Positions 15,882 through 24,456 of a DNA stretch of 64,000 bases are shown piece after piece. The position numbers were made by a program, and so were the translations under genes. Origin of the DNA: CAYUMU01 sp964445985. Lineage in GTDB: Bacteria > Planctomycetota > Planctomycetia > Pirellulales > S012-138. Position 1 is the first letter of the stretch, and every line of letters begins with the position of its first letter. The notes under the pieces are model-generated. The model made no database searches, had not been told where the DNA came from, and worked only from the letters and a program-made list of their open reading frames with translations. The stretch lies in the NCBI GenBank assembly GCA_964445985.1, contig CAYUMU010000025.1:7723-71722 (forward strand), written 5' to 3'.

Positions 15882-16838
15882 ATGCGTTACGACGGCCACA
15901 ACTCATTGCTCACCGAAGGCGGACGCCGTCCGAGCGATCCCGCGGCCGAACTGCCACCAGCGGCGGCTGAGGAAACCACTCCAAACGATGGCTCGCGCGG
16001 CAGTGATCGCCGCGGTTCGCGACGTTTCTCGGCGCCTTCGGAGCGGCGCGAGGCCCGACTGCGTTCGGGCGATTGCGATACCGCGGTTCAGTTGCTGGAT
16101 GAATCGGCGACGGGCTTTGCGGTGCTGTGCGACCAGCACCCTGGAGTGTTTGAACGCGAAACCGTGTGGTTGCAAACGGTTTCTGGCTGGGAAACCGCGA
16201 TCGTGGTTTCGATTGGCGCCGACCCCGCCGGGGTGCGGATCGGGTTGCGCCGGGCCGCGGAAAAACCGCGATCGGGGCCGAAGGAGGCCAAGGCCAAGAA
16301 ACTGGCGGGGCCTCCCCGTAATCGTCTGCGGATTGTGGTCGGTTTGACGCTGGTGTTCACGTTGATTGCCGTTCCGCTGGTGCGATCATCGCTGCTCGAC
16401 CCGCTGCGGGTGGCCACCTTTTTCTCTGGCAACGCCGGCTCGCCCGATGGGGCGCCGCTGCCCGAACGCCAGCTTCCTCAAGACGCCAGCGTGGAAGAGG
16501 TGCTGCGGCAGCTTGGTCCGCGGGTGTTTTCCAAAGCCGAAGTCCAGCGGGTGCTGAAGATTTCGGCGCACCAGGCCAACAAGCTGCAAGCGATTGTTAG
16601 TAACTGCAACCATGCGGTGAACATGGCGGTGTTGGGCGGGTCTTCGAGCGAAACCATGTTGCAGCTCAAGAAAGAGCAGCTCAAGAAAGAGTCGTACAAG
16701 CGGGCTGTCGATATCCTCACGCAGGAGCAGCGGCGAGTTTGGATGGAGCTGGTTCGCCATTTGCAACAGCGGGAGGGTGGCAACCTGTGGCGGACCGAAG
16801 CGCACGAGGCCGCGACCGAACGCACGGCGTTCGATTAG
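15882..16838 (+). CDS. Membrane protein with PilZ-like N-terminal domain, function unknown
   Basis: This is a 318-residue protein. After a disordered N-terminus comes a block starting 'RREARLRSGDCD' and continuing 'LLDESATGFAVLC', about residues 55-125, which resembles a PilZ beta-barrel (RxxxR ... D/NxSxxG). This hints at cyclic-di-GMP binding but is imperfect. One membrane segment follows ('IVVGLTLVFTLIAVPLV', about 148-165), then an outside or periplasmic helical domain ending in a charged coiled coil with duplicated 'LKKEQ'/'LKKES'. No homologue of known role is recognised. The weak SD leaves the exact start open. Confidence 0.6.
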   Translation: MRYDGHNSLLTEGGRRPSDPAAELPPAAAEETTPNDGSRGSDRRGSRRFSAPSERREARLRSGDCDTAVQLLDESATGFAVLCDQHPGVFERETVWLQTVSGWETAIVVSIGADPAGVRIGLRRAAEKPRSGPKEAKAKKLAGPPRNRLRIVVGLTLVFTLIAVPLVRSSLLDPLRVATFFSGNAGSPDGAPLPERQLPQDASVEEVLRQLGPRVFSKAEVQRVLKISAHQANKLQAIVSNCNHAVNMAVLGGSSSETMLQLKKEQLKKESYKRAVDILTQEQRRVWMELVRHLQQREGGNLWRTEAHEAATERTAFD

Positions 16839-17193
16839 ACCTGGCCGGCCCCCCCACGGCGCTGCCATCTTGGCACGCCGCGGAGAGCGAAGGTAGGCGA
16901 TCCGTGGAAGCCGGTTTGCGGTTTGCTCCCGGCTTCTTGGCAGCGCTTGGCGGGATTGACGCCTGTGCCGGATGTGCCCTCTGGAAAGAGGGCGGGAAGC
17001 GGTTTCCGCCGGCCGGGCGGGGGCTTGCGAGTGATTCTCCGGTGTGCAGCTTGACGATTTAATCGTTGGTAGACATGCTACAAGCTGCGATTTCGAACGC
17101 GACACGCCCGCCCCCGATCGGTGTCGTTTTTTCCCGGCAGCGTCTTTTTCAAGACTCTCAGCTTCGTTCCCAGCGGTTTTCCCTTGAGGCCGT
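16839..17193. other. Gene-free stretch with nested palindrome
   Basis: No gene is supported. At 17046-17088, an 8-bp perfect inverted repeat (GCAGCTTG / CAAGCTGC) encloses a 13-nt palindrome ACGATTTAATCGT (17054-17066). It lies about 105 bp upstream of the deiminase start. Confidence 0.45.
17046..17088. promoter_or_regulatory. Nested inverted repeats, possible operator or cruciform
   Basis: The outer arms GCAGCTTG (17046-17053) and CAAGCTGC (17081-17088) are exact reverse complements. Immediately inside lies ACGATTTAATCGT, also an exact palindrome around a central T. TTGACG at 17051-17056 resembles a -35 box, but no good -10 follows at 16-18 bp, so the promoter reading is weak. Confidence 0.35.
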
Positions 17194-18630
17194 ATGATCC
17201 CAACGCCTGTGCGGTTGCGCCCTGCGAGGGCGTGGTGGATGGTGCCGTGTGGGGCGATTTGGTGTTTGGCCATTGGCGCGGGGCTGGATTTGGCGGCTGG
17301 CGAGCAAGCCAGGGAAGATACGCCCTGCGGCGTATTTCTTTCTGAAGGCATCGACGAAGGTGCTGACGACGCCCGACGGTTGCGGGAACTGGCGGAAGAT
17401 TTGGTTCATTCGCCCCGGGCGAACGATCGCGAATCGCGGGGCGCTGGATTTAGGGGGGCTGGATTTAATCGTGCTGCCGATTGGCCGCCGCCCCCCACGC
17501 CCGAGGCGACGATTCGGCGGGTAGGCGAGCAATTTTTTACGCCGCTGCCGCTGGACACGTACCGCTTGCCGGGGGAGTTCGAGCGTCAGCAGGGGTTGCT
17601 GCTGGCTTGCCGCGAGTTGCTGGCGGAGGAACCGGGCCTGTTTGCCGAGATTGTGCGTGAGACGGCGGGCCGGTTGCCGGTGGTGGTGCTGGTTTCGGAC
17701 CCCGAAGAGCATCGTTTGGCGCGGGGCGTGCTGGCGCGAGCCCAGGTGCGGGGCAATCACGTGAAATACCTGACCGTGGTTCACGACACAATGTGGTCTC
17801 GCGATTACGGCCCTTTTGTGGTGCGGCACGCGGACGGGTCGGCGGCGGTGGTCGATGCGGAGTATGATTTTACCCGCACCAGCGACGACCTGGTGCCGGC
17901 CGAGATTGCCCGGCATTTGCAGCTGCCGCTGGTGCAAGTCGCCATGCGAATCGAAGGGGGCAACCTGCTGAGCAACGGCCGAGGGCTGTGCATTGCCACG
18001 ACGGAGTTGGTCGATATCAACTCCGACCGAGGGCTCGGCGAAGACGCGGTATGCGAAGTGCTCCGCTCGTGTTTTGGCGCTAAGGAAACCGTGCTGCTGG
18101 AACCGCTGGCCGGCGAAATGACGGGGCACGTGGATATGTTCGCGGCGTTTACCGATGCCGACACCGTGGTGGTGGGGTCGATGCTCCCCGAAGAAGACGC
18201 CGAGAACGCGGCGATTTTGGATCGCAATGCGGAACGGTTGGCTCGGGTGCGCACCGCGCGGGGTCCGCTGCGGGTGGTGCGGATACCCATGCCGCCGCAT
18301 GGCGACGGCGTATGGCGAACCTACACCAACGTGATCTTTGCCAACGGGCTGTTGCTGGTGCCGGTTTACCCTGGCCTGGACGAAGCGGGCCGCCGCCGGG
18401 CGATTCAAGCCTACGCTCGCCTGCTGCCGGGCTGGAAGATCGTGGGCCTCGACGCGCGGACGATCTGCGAATTGGGGGGCGCCTTGCACTGCATTTCGAT
18501 GAACCTGGGTCCGGCTCCGCCGCCTGCCCAAGACCGGATCGAACGTGTGCGACGGCCGAAACCGCTGCCGCCGGTTCCCGCGCGGCCGCAACGCAAGCGG
18601 GGGCGGGAAATTGCGAGAATAGCGTGGTAG
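17194..18630 (+). CDS. Exported agmatine deiminase / peptidyl-arginine deiminase family protein
   Basis: This is a 478-residue guanidino-group hydrolase of the PAD_porph fold. Family motifs are 'MWSRDYGPF' (about 200-208), 'EGGNLL' (about 254), 'GHVDMFA' (about 311) and the nucleophile Cys in 'GGALHCISMN' (C433). An N-terminal hydrophobic segment (about 12-36, ending 'LDLAAG') makes export likely, unlike cytoplasmic agmatine deiminase; this recalls secreted Porphyromonas-type enzymes that act on arginine residues. A short tandem 'GAGFRGAGFN' precedes the domain, and the C-terminal 35 residues are Pro/Arg-rich. No putrescine-pathway gene is adjacent, so the substrate is open. Confidence 0.85.
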   Translation: MIPTPVRLRPARAWWMVPCGAIWCLAIGAGLDLAAGEQAREDTPCGVFLSEGIDEGADDARRLRELAEDLVHSPRANDRESRGAGFRGAGFNRAADWPPPPTPEATIRRVGEQFFTPLPLDTYRLPGEFERQQGLLLACRELLAEEPGLFAEIVRETAGRLPVVVLVSDPEEHRLARGVLARAQVRGNHVKYLTVVHDTMWSRDYGPFVVRHADGSAAVVDAEYDFTRTSDDLVPAEIARHLQLPLVQVAMRIEGGNLLSNGRGLCIATTELVDINSDRGLGEDAVCEVLRSCFGAKETVLLEPLAGEMTGHVDMFAAFTDADTVVVGSMLPEEDAENAAILDRNAERLARVRTARGPLRVVRIPMPPHGDGVWRTYTNVIFANGLLLVPVYPGLDEAGRRRAIQAYARLLPGWKIVGLDARTICELGGALHCISMNLGPAPPPAQDRIERVRRPKPLPPVPARPQRKRGREIARIAW

Positions 18631-18692
18631 GGGCTGGGGGCTAGTAGCTGGGGGCTGGTGGCTAGTAGCTAGTGGCTAGTAGCTGGTGCTTG
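18630..18692 (+). repeat. Low-complexity tandem repeat (GGCTAGTAGCTGGT-like)
   Basis: About four degenerate units of GGCTAGTAGCTGG/AGT run from the deiminase stop codon onward. Similar 'AGTGGCTGGTGGCTGGGG' text introduces the R1 hairpin at 555, and 'GGGGCTGGTAGCTGGGG' occurs near 43670, so it may be a decayed R1-type terminus. Confidence 0.6.
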
Positions 18693-19268
18693 GTGGCATG
18701 AGTATGTTGCCACGGCAGTGTGCCACAGTTCCTTGGGAGCAGTGCCGAACCGCCCACGGCTCGGCCAACGAAGTAGAACGCCCGCCTCCGCCACGCACTG
18801 CTTGCGTTCGGCAGGCTGTACGAGTATGAATTCCGCGCGAATCGGGCGTTTGGCGGGCGAAAGCGCCCTGGCTCCCCGCGAGGGTCCAAGGTAGGATGTT
18901 ATTGTTGGCCCGCCCACCGTTTTGCCTTCCGTTACCACGCTGCCACCCATAGAGAGACCTCCAGCATCGCGCTGGCGTCGTTGAATCATGCCAGCCTTCC
19001 TGCACCCCCCTCAGCCGTACGATTGCCACCAGCGGGTGCGATTTCGACGGCGGCTTGCTGGCGGTAACTTCAAGTAGCGACCATGGATGTGTCCTGCTGC
19101 CCTTCACGACTCCTCCGGAACGCCCCCGGCCGCAGGGCAGATGCGAACCCTTGTCATTGATTTTGGTCGATGGCCGTTGCCGAGGGCGCCCCTGTGATGC
19201 CCGGCCGAAGCGGCCTCCCCCCCGTCCAGACGCAACTAGCCCCACCTATTTTCCTTGGATTCCGATCG
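18693..19268. other. Gene-free stretch upstream of typA
   Basis: No supported gene lies in these 576 bases. A small dyad GTGGCA/TGCCAC occurs at about 18694-18714. The typA promoter and leader should lie here. The open frame preceding the typA ATG has no homology-like features. Confidence 0.4.
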
Positions 19269-21086
19269 ATGCGACGCGAAGACATTCGTAACGTGGCCAT
19301 CATTGCTCACGTTGATCACGGCAAAACCACGCTGGTCGATTGCTTGCTGCGGCAAAGCGGTGAGTACCGCACCAGCCAGTTGCAAGGCGAGCAGATCCTC
19401 GATTCGGGCGACCTGGAGAAAGAGCGGGGGATCACGATTTTGGCGAAGAACATCGCCCTGCATTACAAGGACGTGAAGATCAACCTGATCGACACGCCAG
19501 GCCACGCCGACTTTGGCGGCGAGGTGGAGCGAATTGTGCGGATGGCCGACGGCGCCTTGGTGCTGGTGGATGCGGCCGAGGGCCCCATGCCGCAAACCCG
19601 CTTCGTGCTGACCAAGGCTTTGGAGGCGGGCTTGAAGCCGATCGTGGTGATCAACAAGATCGACCGGCCCGACGCCCGTCCGCTGGAAGTGCTCAACGAA
19701 ACCTTCGAGCTGTTCCTGGAACTGGGGGCCGACGACCACCTGGCCGATTTCCCCTACATGTTCGCCACCAGCCGCGAAGGCTACGCCACGCACGAGCCGG
19801 GCAAGCGCGGCGAGTCGATGAAGCCGCTGCTCGACATGCTGGTGAAAGAAATCCCTGGGCCAGAAATCGACGAAACGGCCCCTCTGCAAATGCTCACGAC
19901 CACGCTCGACTGGTCGGAGTTCGTGGGCCGCATCGCGGTGGGCCGCATTTACTCGGGCTCGGTGCGCAAGGGCCAAACCGTGGCCCTGATGCAAGACGGC
20001 GACGAGGTGAGCAACCGTAGAATCACCGCCGTGCATCTGTTCGACAAGCTGGGCCGGGTGGAAGTTCAAGAGGCCACCGCCGGCGACGTGGTGGCCCTGG
20101 TCGGGCTGGAAGACGTGGAAATTGGCGACACCATTGCCGACCTCGAACGGCCCGTCGCTTTGCCGCGCCTGCGGGTCGATGAGCCCACGCTGGAAATGGT
20201 GTTTACCATCAATAACTCGCCGCTGGTGGGCAAAGATGGCAAGTACGTGACCAGCCGCAATTTGCGCGAGCGGCTCTACAAAGAGCTGGAACGCAACGTG
20301 GCCCTCCGCGTGCAGCCGATTGAAGGGAGCGAAGCCTTCGCCGTGTCGGGGCGGGGCGTGTTGCATCTGTCGGTGCTGATCGAAACCATGCGCCGCGAAG
20401 GCTTCGAGCTTTCCGTGGGCAAGCCCCGCGTCATCACCCACAAGCGGGCCGATGGCGTGACGGAAGAGCCCTTCGAGCAACTCGTGGTCGAAGTCCCTCC
20501 CGACAAGACCGGCCCGGTGATGGAACTGGTCGGCAATCGCCGCGGCGTGCTCGAAGAAATGAAGGGCCGCGGCAACTACTCGCACCTGGAGTTTCTCATT
20601 CCAGCCCGAGGTCTGCTGGGCTTGCGCACCAAGCTGCTTAACGCCACGGCCGGCACGGCGATCATTCACCATCGGTTCCGCGAGTATCGGCCCTTGGCGG
20701 GCGAACTGAGCGAACGGCCCAACGGCGTGCTGATTTCGATGGTGGCGGGCAAAGCCGTGGCCTTTGGCCTCAACGGTTTGCAAGAACGAGCCGATCTGTT
20801 CGTTTCGCCCGGCGACGTGGTGTACGAAGGCATGATCGTGGGCGAGAACAGCCGCGAGCACGACATGGAAGTGAACCCCACCAAGGAAAAGAAGCTGACC
20901 AATGTGCGGGCCTCGGGGAGCGATACCAACATCTTGCTGCGGCCGGCCAGGGCCATGTCGCTGGAAGCCGCTCTCGAGTACATCGCCGAAGATGAATACG
21001 TGGAAGTCACGCCCAAGCAGGTCCGGCTGCGGAAGATTTTGCTATCTTCCCACGATCGACGGCGGTCGTCGAAACGGGGTGCTTAG
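19269..21086 (+). CDS. typA: Translational GTPase TypA/BipA
   Basis: This is a 605-residue ribosome-associated GTPase of the EF-G family, involved in ribosome assembly and stress adaptation. The G1 motif is 'AHVDHGKT' (13-20), G3 'DTPGHADFGGEV' and G4 'NKID', followed by domains II, III and V and the BipA-specific C-terminal domain ('GRGNYSHLEFLIPARGLLG' region and the basic tail). Length matches the family. ATG 19269 gives the canonical 'MRREDIRNVAIIAHVDHG'-type start. It is transcribed alone; the next gene begins 141 bp later. Confidence 0.97.
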   Translation: MRREDIRNVAIIAHVDHGKTTLVDCLLRQSGEYRTSQLQGEQILDSGDLEKERGITILAKNIALHYKDVKINLIDTPGHADFGGEVERIVRMADGALVLVDAAEGPMPQTRFVLTKALEAGLKPIVVINKIDRPDARPLEVLNETFELFLELGADDHLADFPYMFATSREGYATHEPGKRGESMKPLLDMLVKEIPGPEIDETAPLQMLTTTLDWSEFVGRIAVGRIYSGSVRKGQTVALMQDGDEVSNRRITAVHLFDKLGRVEVQEATAGDVVALVGLEDVEIGDTIADLERPVALPRLRVDEPTLEMVFTINNSPLVGKDGKYVTSRNLRERLYKELERNVALRVQPIEGSEAFAVSGRGVLHLSVLIETMRREGFELSVGKPRVITHKRADGVTEEPFEQLVVEVPPDKTGPVMELVGNRRGVLEEMKGRGNYSHLEFLIPARGLLGLRTKLLNATAGTAIIHHRFREYRPLAGELSERPNGVLISMVAGKAVAFGLNGLQERADLFVSPGDVVYEGMIVGENSREHDMEVNPTKEKKLTNVRASGSDTNILLRPARAMSLEAALEYIAEDEYVEVTPKQVRLRKILLSSHDRRRSSKRGA

Positions 21087-21227
21087 AGGGCCAGGTTCAA
21101 GCGGTGGTGATCGCGGGAGAAGTCGCGACCATTTTAATGGCGCGGGCAAGACAGCCGTGGTTTACCATCATAGGCATGTGGAGGATCGGAAAGTTTTGAT
21201 CGACGCCGTTGCCTGGGAGTTGGTGGA

Positions 21228-22220
21228 ATGAAGGACTTGATGCGTTGCGGTTCCCTCGTCTGCGCGTTCATGGTTTTTTCGGGCGGGGCCAAGGCAGAAG
21301 AAAAACCAAACGCGACCTCCCCGCCGGCTTCCAGCCCGTCGGCGGATTCGTTCACGTTCGCGGCGATCGGCGACATTCCTTACGAGGAAGAGGAGTTTCC
21401 TTTGCTGCGCCGCCAGCTCGCGGAGTTGGAGCCCGAGATCCCGTTTATTTTTCACGTGGGCGACATCAAGCGTAGCACGGTGCCGTTTCGCGAGGACGCC
21501 TACAGCCGCGTGGCCGATGAGTTGAAACGGTCGAAAGTTCCGGTATTTATCACCCTGGGCGACAACGAATACAACGATGCGGCCGATCCCGTGTTGGCCC
21601 TGTCGTATTGGAAGAAGCATTTGGGCGACCTCCACAACCATTGGCAGCATGGGCTCGACGTGCGATACCAGGCGGAGCGTCGCGAAAACGTGGCCTTTAT
21701 GCACCAGGGCGTGCTGTTCATCATGATCAACCTGGTGGGCAGCAAGGTGCATGATGCCCAGGAGTGGGCCGACCGATTGAAGGACGATGCCCAGTGGGTT
21801 ACCGCCGGCTTTGCCAAGCACGGCGACCAGGCCAGGGCCGCGGTCATCATTGCCCATGCCCACGCGACCGGCACCCGCCAATCGCTGGCCAACGCCCTGA
21901 TTCCACTGGCCAACAAGTTCGCCAAGCCGGTGCTCTACATTCATGGCGATGGGCATCGCTGGATTGAAGACCAACCTTTTGCCACGGCCCCCAATATCAA
22001 GCGAATTCAAATTGACCAGGGCGCCATCGCCCCGCCGCTCCGCGTGAAAGTTGCCGCGGCCCCCGCGCAAGCGAATGCCAACGGAAGCAAGGCTGCTCCC
22101 CTGTTTACCTTTGAACGCGGATTAACCGAGGAATACCTGCTGAAACGGGAAGCACTGCGAAAGAAGGCTCAAGAGAAGGCGGCCAAAGACGCGGAGCAAA
22201 AGGCAGCGCTGGGGAAGTGA
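21228..22220 (+). CDS. Exported calcineurin-like metallophosphoesterase
   Basis: This is a 330-residue protein with a signal peptide (1-23, 'GGAKA' cleavage) and a low-complexity linker, then a metallophosphoesterase-like core. Motifs in order are 'AIGDIP' (D49), 'VGDIK' (about 79), 'LGDNEYND' (111-117), 'HAHATG' (about 215) and 'IHGDGHRW' (about 240). Asp, Asn and His ligands of the binuclear site are in place. The C-terminus is a Lys/Glu/Ala-rich helix. Substrate is unknown. Start ATG 21228 has GGTGGA just upstream. Confidence 0.75.
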   Translation: MKDLMRCGSLVCAFMVFSGGAKAEEKPNATSPPASSPSADSFTFAAIGDIPYEEEEFPLLRRQLAELEPEIPFIFHVGDIKRSTVPFREDAYSRVADELKRSKVPVFITLGDNEYNDAADPVLALSYWKKHLGDLHNHWQHGLDVRYQAERRENVAFMHQGVLFIMINLVGSKVHDAQEWADRLKDDAQWVTAGFAKHGDQARAAVIIAHAHATGTRQSLANALIPLANKFAKPVLYIHGDGHRWIEDQPFATAPNIKRIQIDQGAIAPPLRVKVAAAPAQANANGSKAAPLFTFERGLTEEYLLKREALRKKAQEKAAKDAEQKAALGK

Positions 22221-22593
22221 GACTGGCCCGGCCCCGCGGCGGCGGTCGTTGGACGGCGACTCTTTTCCGGCAAAGCGCGCGCGGGAACCGCGACGGCTTG
22301 GCGCGCACGCCCACGCGAAAGGCGCGCACGAGGGATGCGTTCCCTACCGCGACCGATCGGCTTCCACCCGCTTCTCCGAGTAACCAAATGGCCCATCCTG
22401 TCATTTCTATCTGACAGTGATCAGCGACGGACGGCTGCCGTCACGCCTTTTTTGCCGTCGTCGCGCGCTTTGCTCCCCGAATTGCCGCTATCTTCTCGCC
22501 CCTTGCCGTGCCGCATGTTAGAAGTGGAAGGTAGGCGGCTCTGCCACGCCTTGCCCCCATTCCTTCCCGTTAACTTCGCTCGCCGTTCGCTAT
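22221..22593. other. Gene-free stretch with an R4-like copy
   Basis: No gene is supported. At 22318-22347 the text AAAGGCGCGCACGAGGGATG and the following GCGTTCCCTACC is a looser R4 copy. The promoter of the VWA/MoxR cluster is expected here; no clear sigma-70 boxes are seen. Confidence 0.45.
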
Positions 22594-23631
22594 ATGGACC
22601 CTCGTATCTTGGCCATTGTCGTTGCCCTGGGCGTGGCGCTGTTGATTGCGCTGGCCGAGTATTGGCACGCCAATCGATCGAGGGCTGTTGATCGGTTGGC
22701 CTTTGGTCCCGCGGGCGGGCCGCGAGCTTGGACGAAGATTGCCCCGGCGGTTCGCGTGGTGGCCTGTGGGCTGTTGGCCTGGGGTTTGATGGTGCTGGCG
22801 CTTGTGGAGCCGGAGCTACTCGATCCCACGGGCAGTTCCGAGACGGAAGAAATCAATCCCGCCGACATTCAGCGGGTGATTCTCGTGCTCGACGTTTCTC
22901 CCAGCATGAACGTGGCCGACGCCGGCAGCGAGCAAACGCTGCGCCGCCGCGATCGCGTGCTGGAAGTGGTGGAAGGCGTGCTGTCGCGGATTGCGTTGAG
23001 CCGAACTCGGTTTAGCGTGGTGGTGTTCTTCACGTCGGCCCGACCGATTGTGGTGGATGCGACCGATACCCAGGTGGTGCGCAACATTTTGGACAACCTG
23101 CCGCTGGTGTGGTCGTTTGAGCCGGGCGAAACGCGGCTGGTGGAGGGGCTGCGCGTGGCGGGTGAAATGGCTCGCGACTGGCCGCCGCAAAGCGCCACCA
23201 TGTTCTTGTGCACCGACGGCGATACCGTGGATTTCAACGAGGTGCCGGAGTTACCCCGCTCGATTCGCAAAGTGGAGATTCTGGCGGTCGGCGATCCCGT
23301 GGTGGGGACCTTCGTGGGCAACCATGACTCGCGTCAGCAGGCGGCCGTGTTGCGACGACTGGCGGCCGAGCTGCGCGGCAACTATCACAATGTTAATCGG
23401 CGGCATATTCCGACTTCGGCCCTGCTCGATCTGGCCCGGGTTCCGCCTCCGCCGCCCTCGACCGGTTTGAGCATCAAAGACCTGGCGCGAATCGCCGTGG
23501 GTCTCGGCGCGCTGGCGTTGGCCCTGCTTCCGCTGGCATTGCAATTCTTGGGCAGCGGTTGGCGACCGCACCGCGAGTTGCCGGCCCGCCCCAGCAAGTC
23601 GGAATCGCTAGCCACGGGAGAATCCGCATGA
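22594..23631 (+). CDS. VWA-domain membrane protein (BatA/BatB-like), first gene of the MoxR cluster
   Basis: This is a 345-residue protein with two N-terminal membrane segments (about 5-21 and 53-72), a von Willebrand A domain with MIDAS 'DVSPS' (100-104) and later Thr/Asp ligands ('CTDGD'), and a C-terminal segment at about 302-325. This is the arrangement of Bat-type VWA proteins that act with a MoxR AAA+ ATPase in the envelope. Its stop overlaps the start of the TPR gene (ATGA), indicating translational coupling. The role in Bacteroides and Leptospira is linked to stress resistance; here it is inferred only. Confidence 0.85.
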   Translation: MDPRILAIVVALGVALLIALAEYWHANRSRAVDRLAFGPAGGPRAWTKIAPAVRVVACGLLAWGLMVLALVEPELLDPTGSSETEEINPADIQRVILVLDVSPSMNVADAGSEQTLRRRDRVLEVVEGVLSRIALSRTRFSVVVFFTSARPIVVDATDTQVVRNILDNLPLVWSFEPGETRLVEGLRVAGEMARDWPPQSATMFLCTDGDTVDFNEVPELPRSIRKVEILAVGDPVVGTFVGNHDSRQQAAVLRRLAAELRGNYHNVNRRHIPTSALLDLARVPPPPPSTGLSIKDLARIAVGLGALALALLPLALQFLGSGWRPHRELPARPSKSESLATGESA

Positions 23632-24392
23632 AGAAGTGGTTGATCTTGCTGTGGCTGCTGATCCCAGTGGGGCTGCTGAGTTATCACTTTGGCCCTGGGC
23701 AAGACGCCTTGGCGTTTCGCCAGGCGCGAGAGCATTTGTTGGTGGCCGAAAAGCTGGAACAACAGGGGCATTACGAAGAAGCGATCGAAGCCTACGCCGA
23801 ATCGCAAGCCACGCTGCCGGCCGAAGAATCGACGGCATCGGCCAGCGACGTGGCGCGGGTGCAGTTGCGGATGGCCCAGATTCGCGGCCGTTTTCAGTTG
23901 GGCCAATTGGCCGAGACCATCGAAAACCTAAGCGGCCTGATTGCCGAAGTCGAACGCGACCACGGGGCCAACTCGCCGCTGGCGCGCGATGTGCGTGACT
24001 TTTTGGGCCGGGTTCACTTTCAGGCCATGGTGGCCTTGCGGCTGGAATCGGCGGAAGAAGAAGTGTGGCGGCGGCACTGGGAGCTGTCGCGGCAAAACTT
24101 CCGCTACCTGGCGGAGCACACCAGCGGGGCTCGCAATGTGCTCGATCGCCAGAATTTGGAAGTGGTGATCAAGTCGTTCAACACGCCGCCGCCCCCCACG
24201 GCCGCGGCTTCGGCGGCCAGCGCGTCGACGGCCGGCTTGAATACGGTGCTCACGCCAACGCCTCCGCCGCCCAACGCGGCGACCGGCAACGGGGGAGGGC
24301 CGCCTCCGCCGGTCACCCTCGACGCCCGTCCGCGGCAACCTACTCCTGAACAGCCTGAACCTGTCGCCAACGAATTCGATTTAGGCTCTTAA
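23628..24392 (+). CDS. TPR-like membrane-anchored protein of the Bat cluster
   Basis: This is a 254-residue protein with an N-terminal anchor (4-19), a helical TPR-like region (about 33-70 'AREHLLVAEKLEQQGHYEEA', then further helices to about 180) and a Pro/Ala/Thr-rich tail. It resembles BatC/BatE-type TPR partners by position and layout rather than close sequence. ATG 23628 overlaps the upstream stop in ATGA. A strong hairpin follows four bases after its stop codon. Confidence 0.65.
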   Translation: MKKWLILLWLLIPVGLLSYHFGPGQDALAFRQAREHLLVAEKLEQQGHYEEAIEAYAESQATLPAEESTASASDVARVQLRMAQIRGRFQLGQLAETIENLSGLIAEVERDHGANSPLARDVRDFLGRVHFQAMVALRLESAEEEVWRRHWELSRQNFRYLAEHTSGARNVLDRQNLEVVIKSFNTPPPPTAAASAASASTAGLNTVLTPTPPPPNAATGNGGGPPPPVTLDARPRQPTPEQPEPVANEFDLGS

Positions 24393-24395
24393 CGC

Positions 24396-24419
24396 TGGGG
24401 GGCGACCAGCCGCCCCCCA
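24396..24419. terminator. Perfect 9-bp hairpin inside the cluster
   Basis: TGGGGGGCG (24396-24404) and CGCCCCCCA (24411-24419) form a perfect stem with a 6-nt loop. The following TTCAGATATTTCTC is only moderately T-rich. It may attenuate transcription between the VWA/TPR pair and the 1178-aa gene, or protect the upstream mRNA 3' end. Confidence 0.5.
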
Positions 24420-24456
24420 TTCAGATATTTCTCTCTCGCCAACCCACCTGCTGACC

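Noticed and set aside
17051..17079. TTGACG as a sigma-70 -35 box upstream of the deiminase gene
   Set aside because: No acceptable -10 hexamer lies 16-18 bp downstream; the bases are better explained as part of the nested palindromes.
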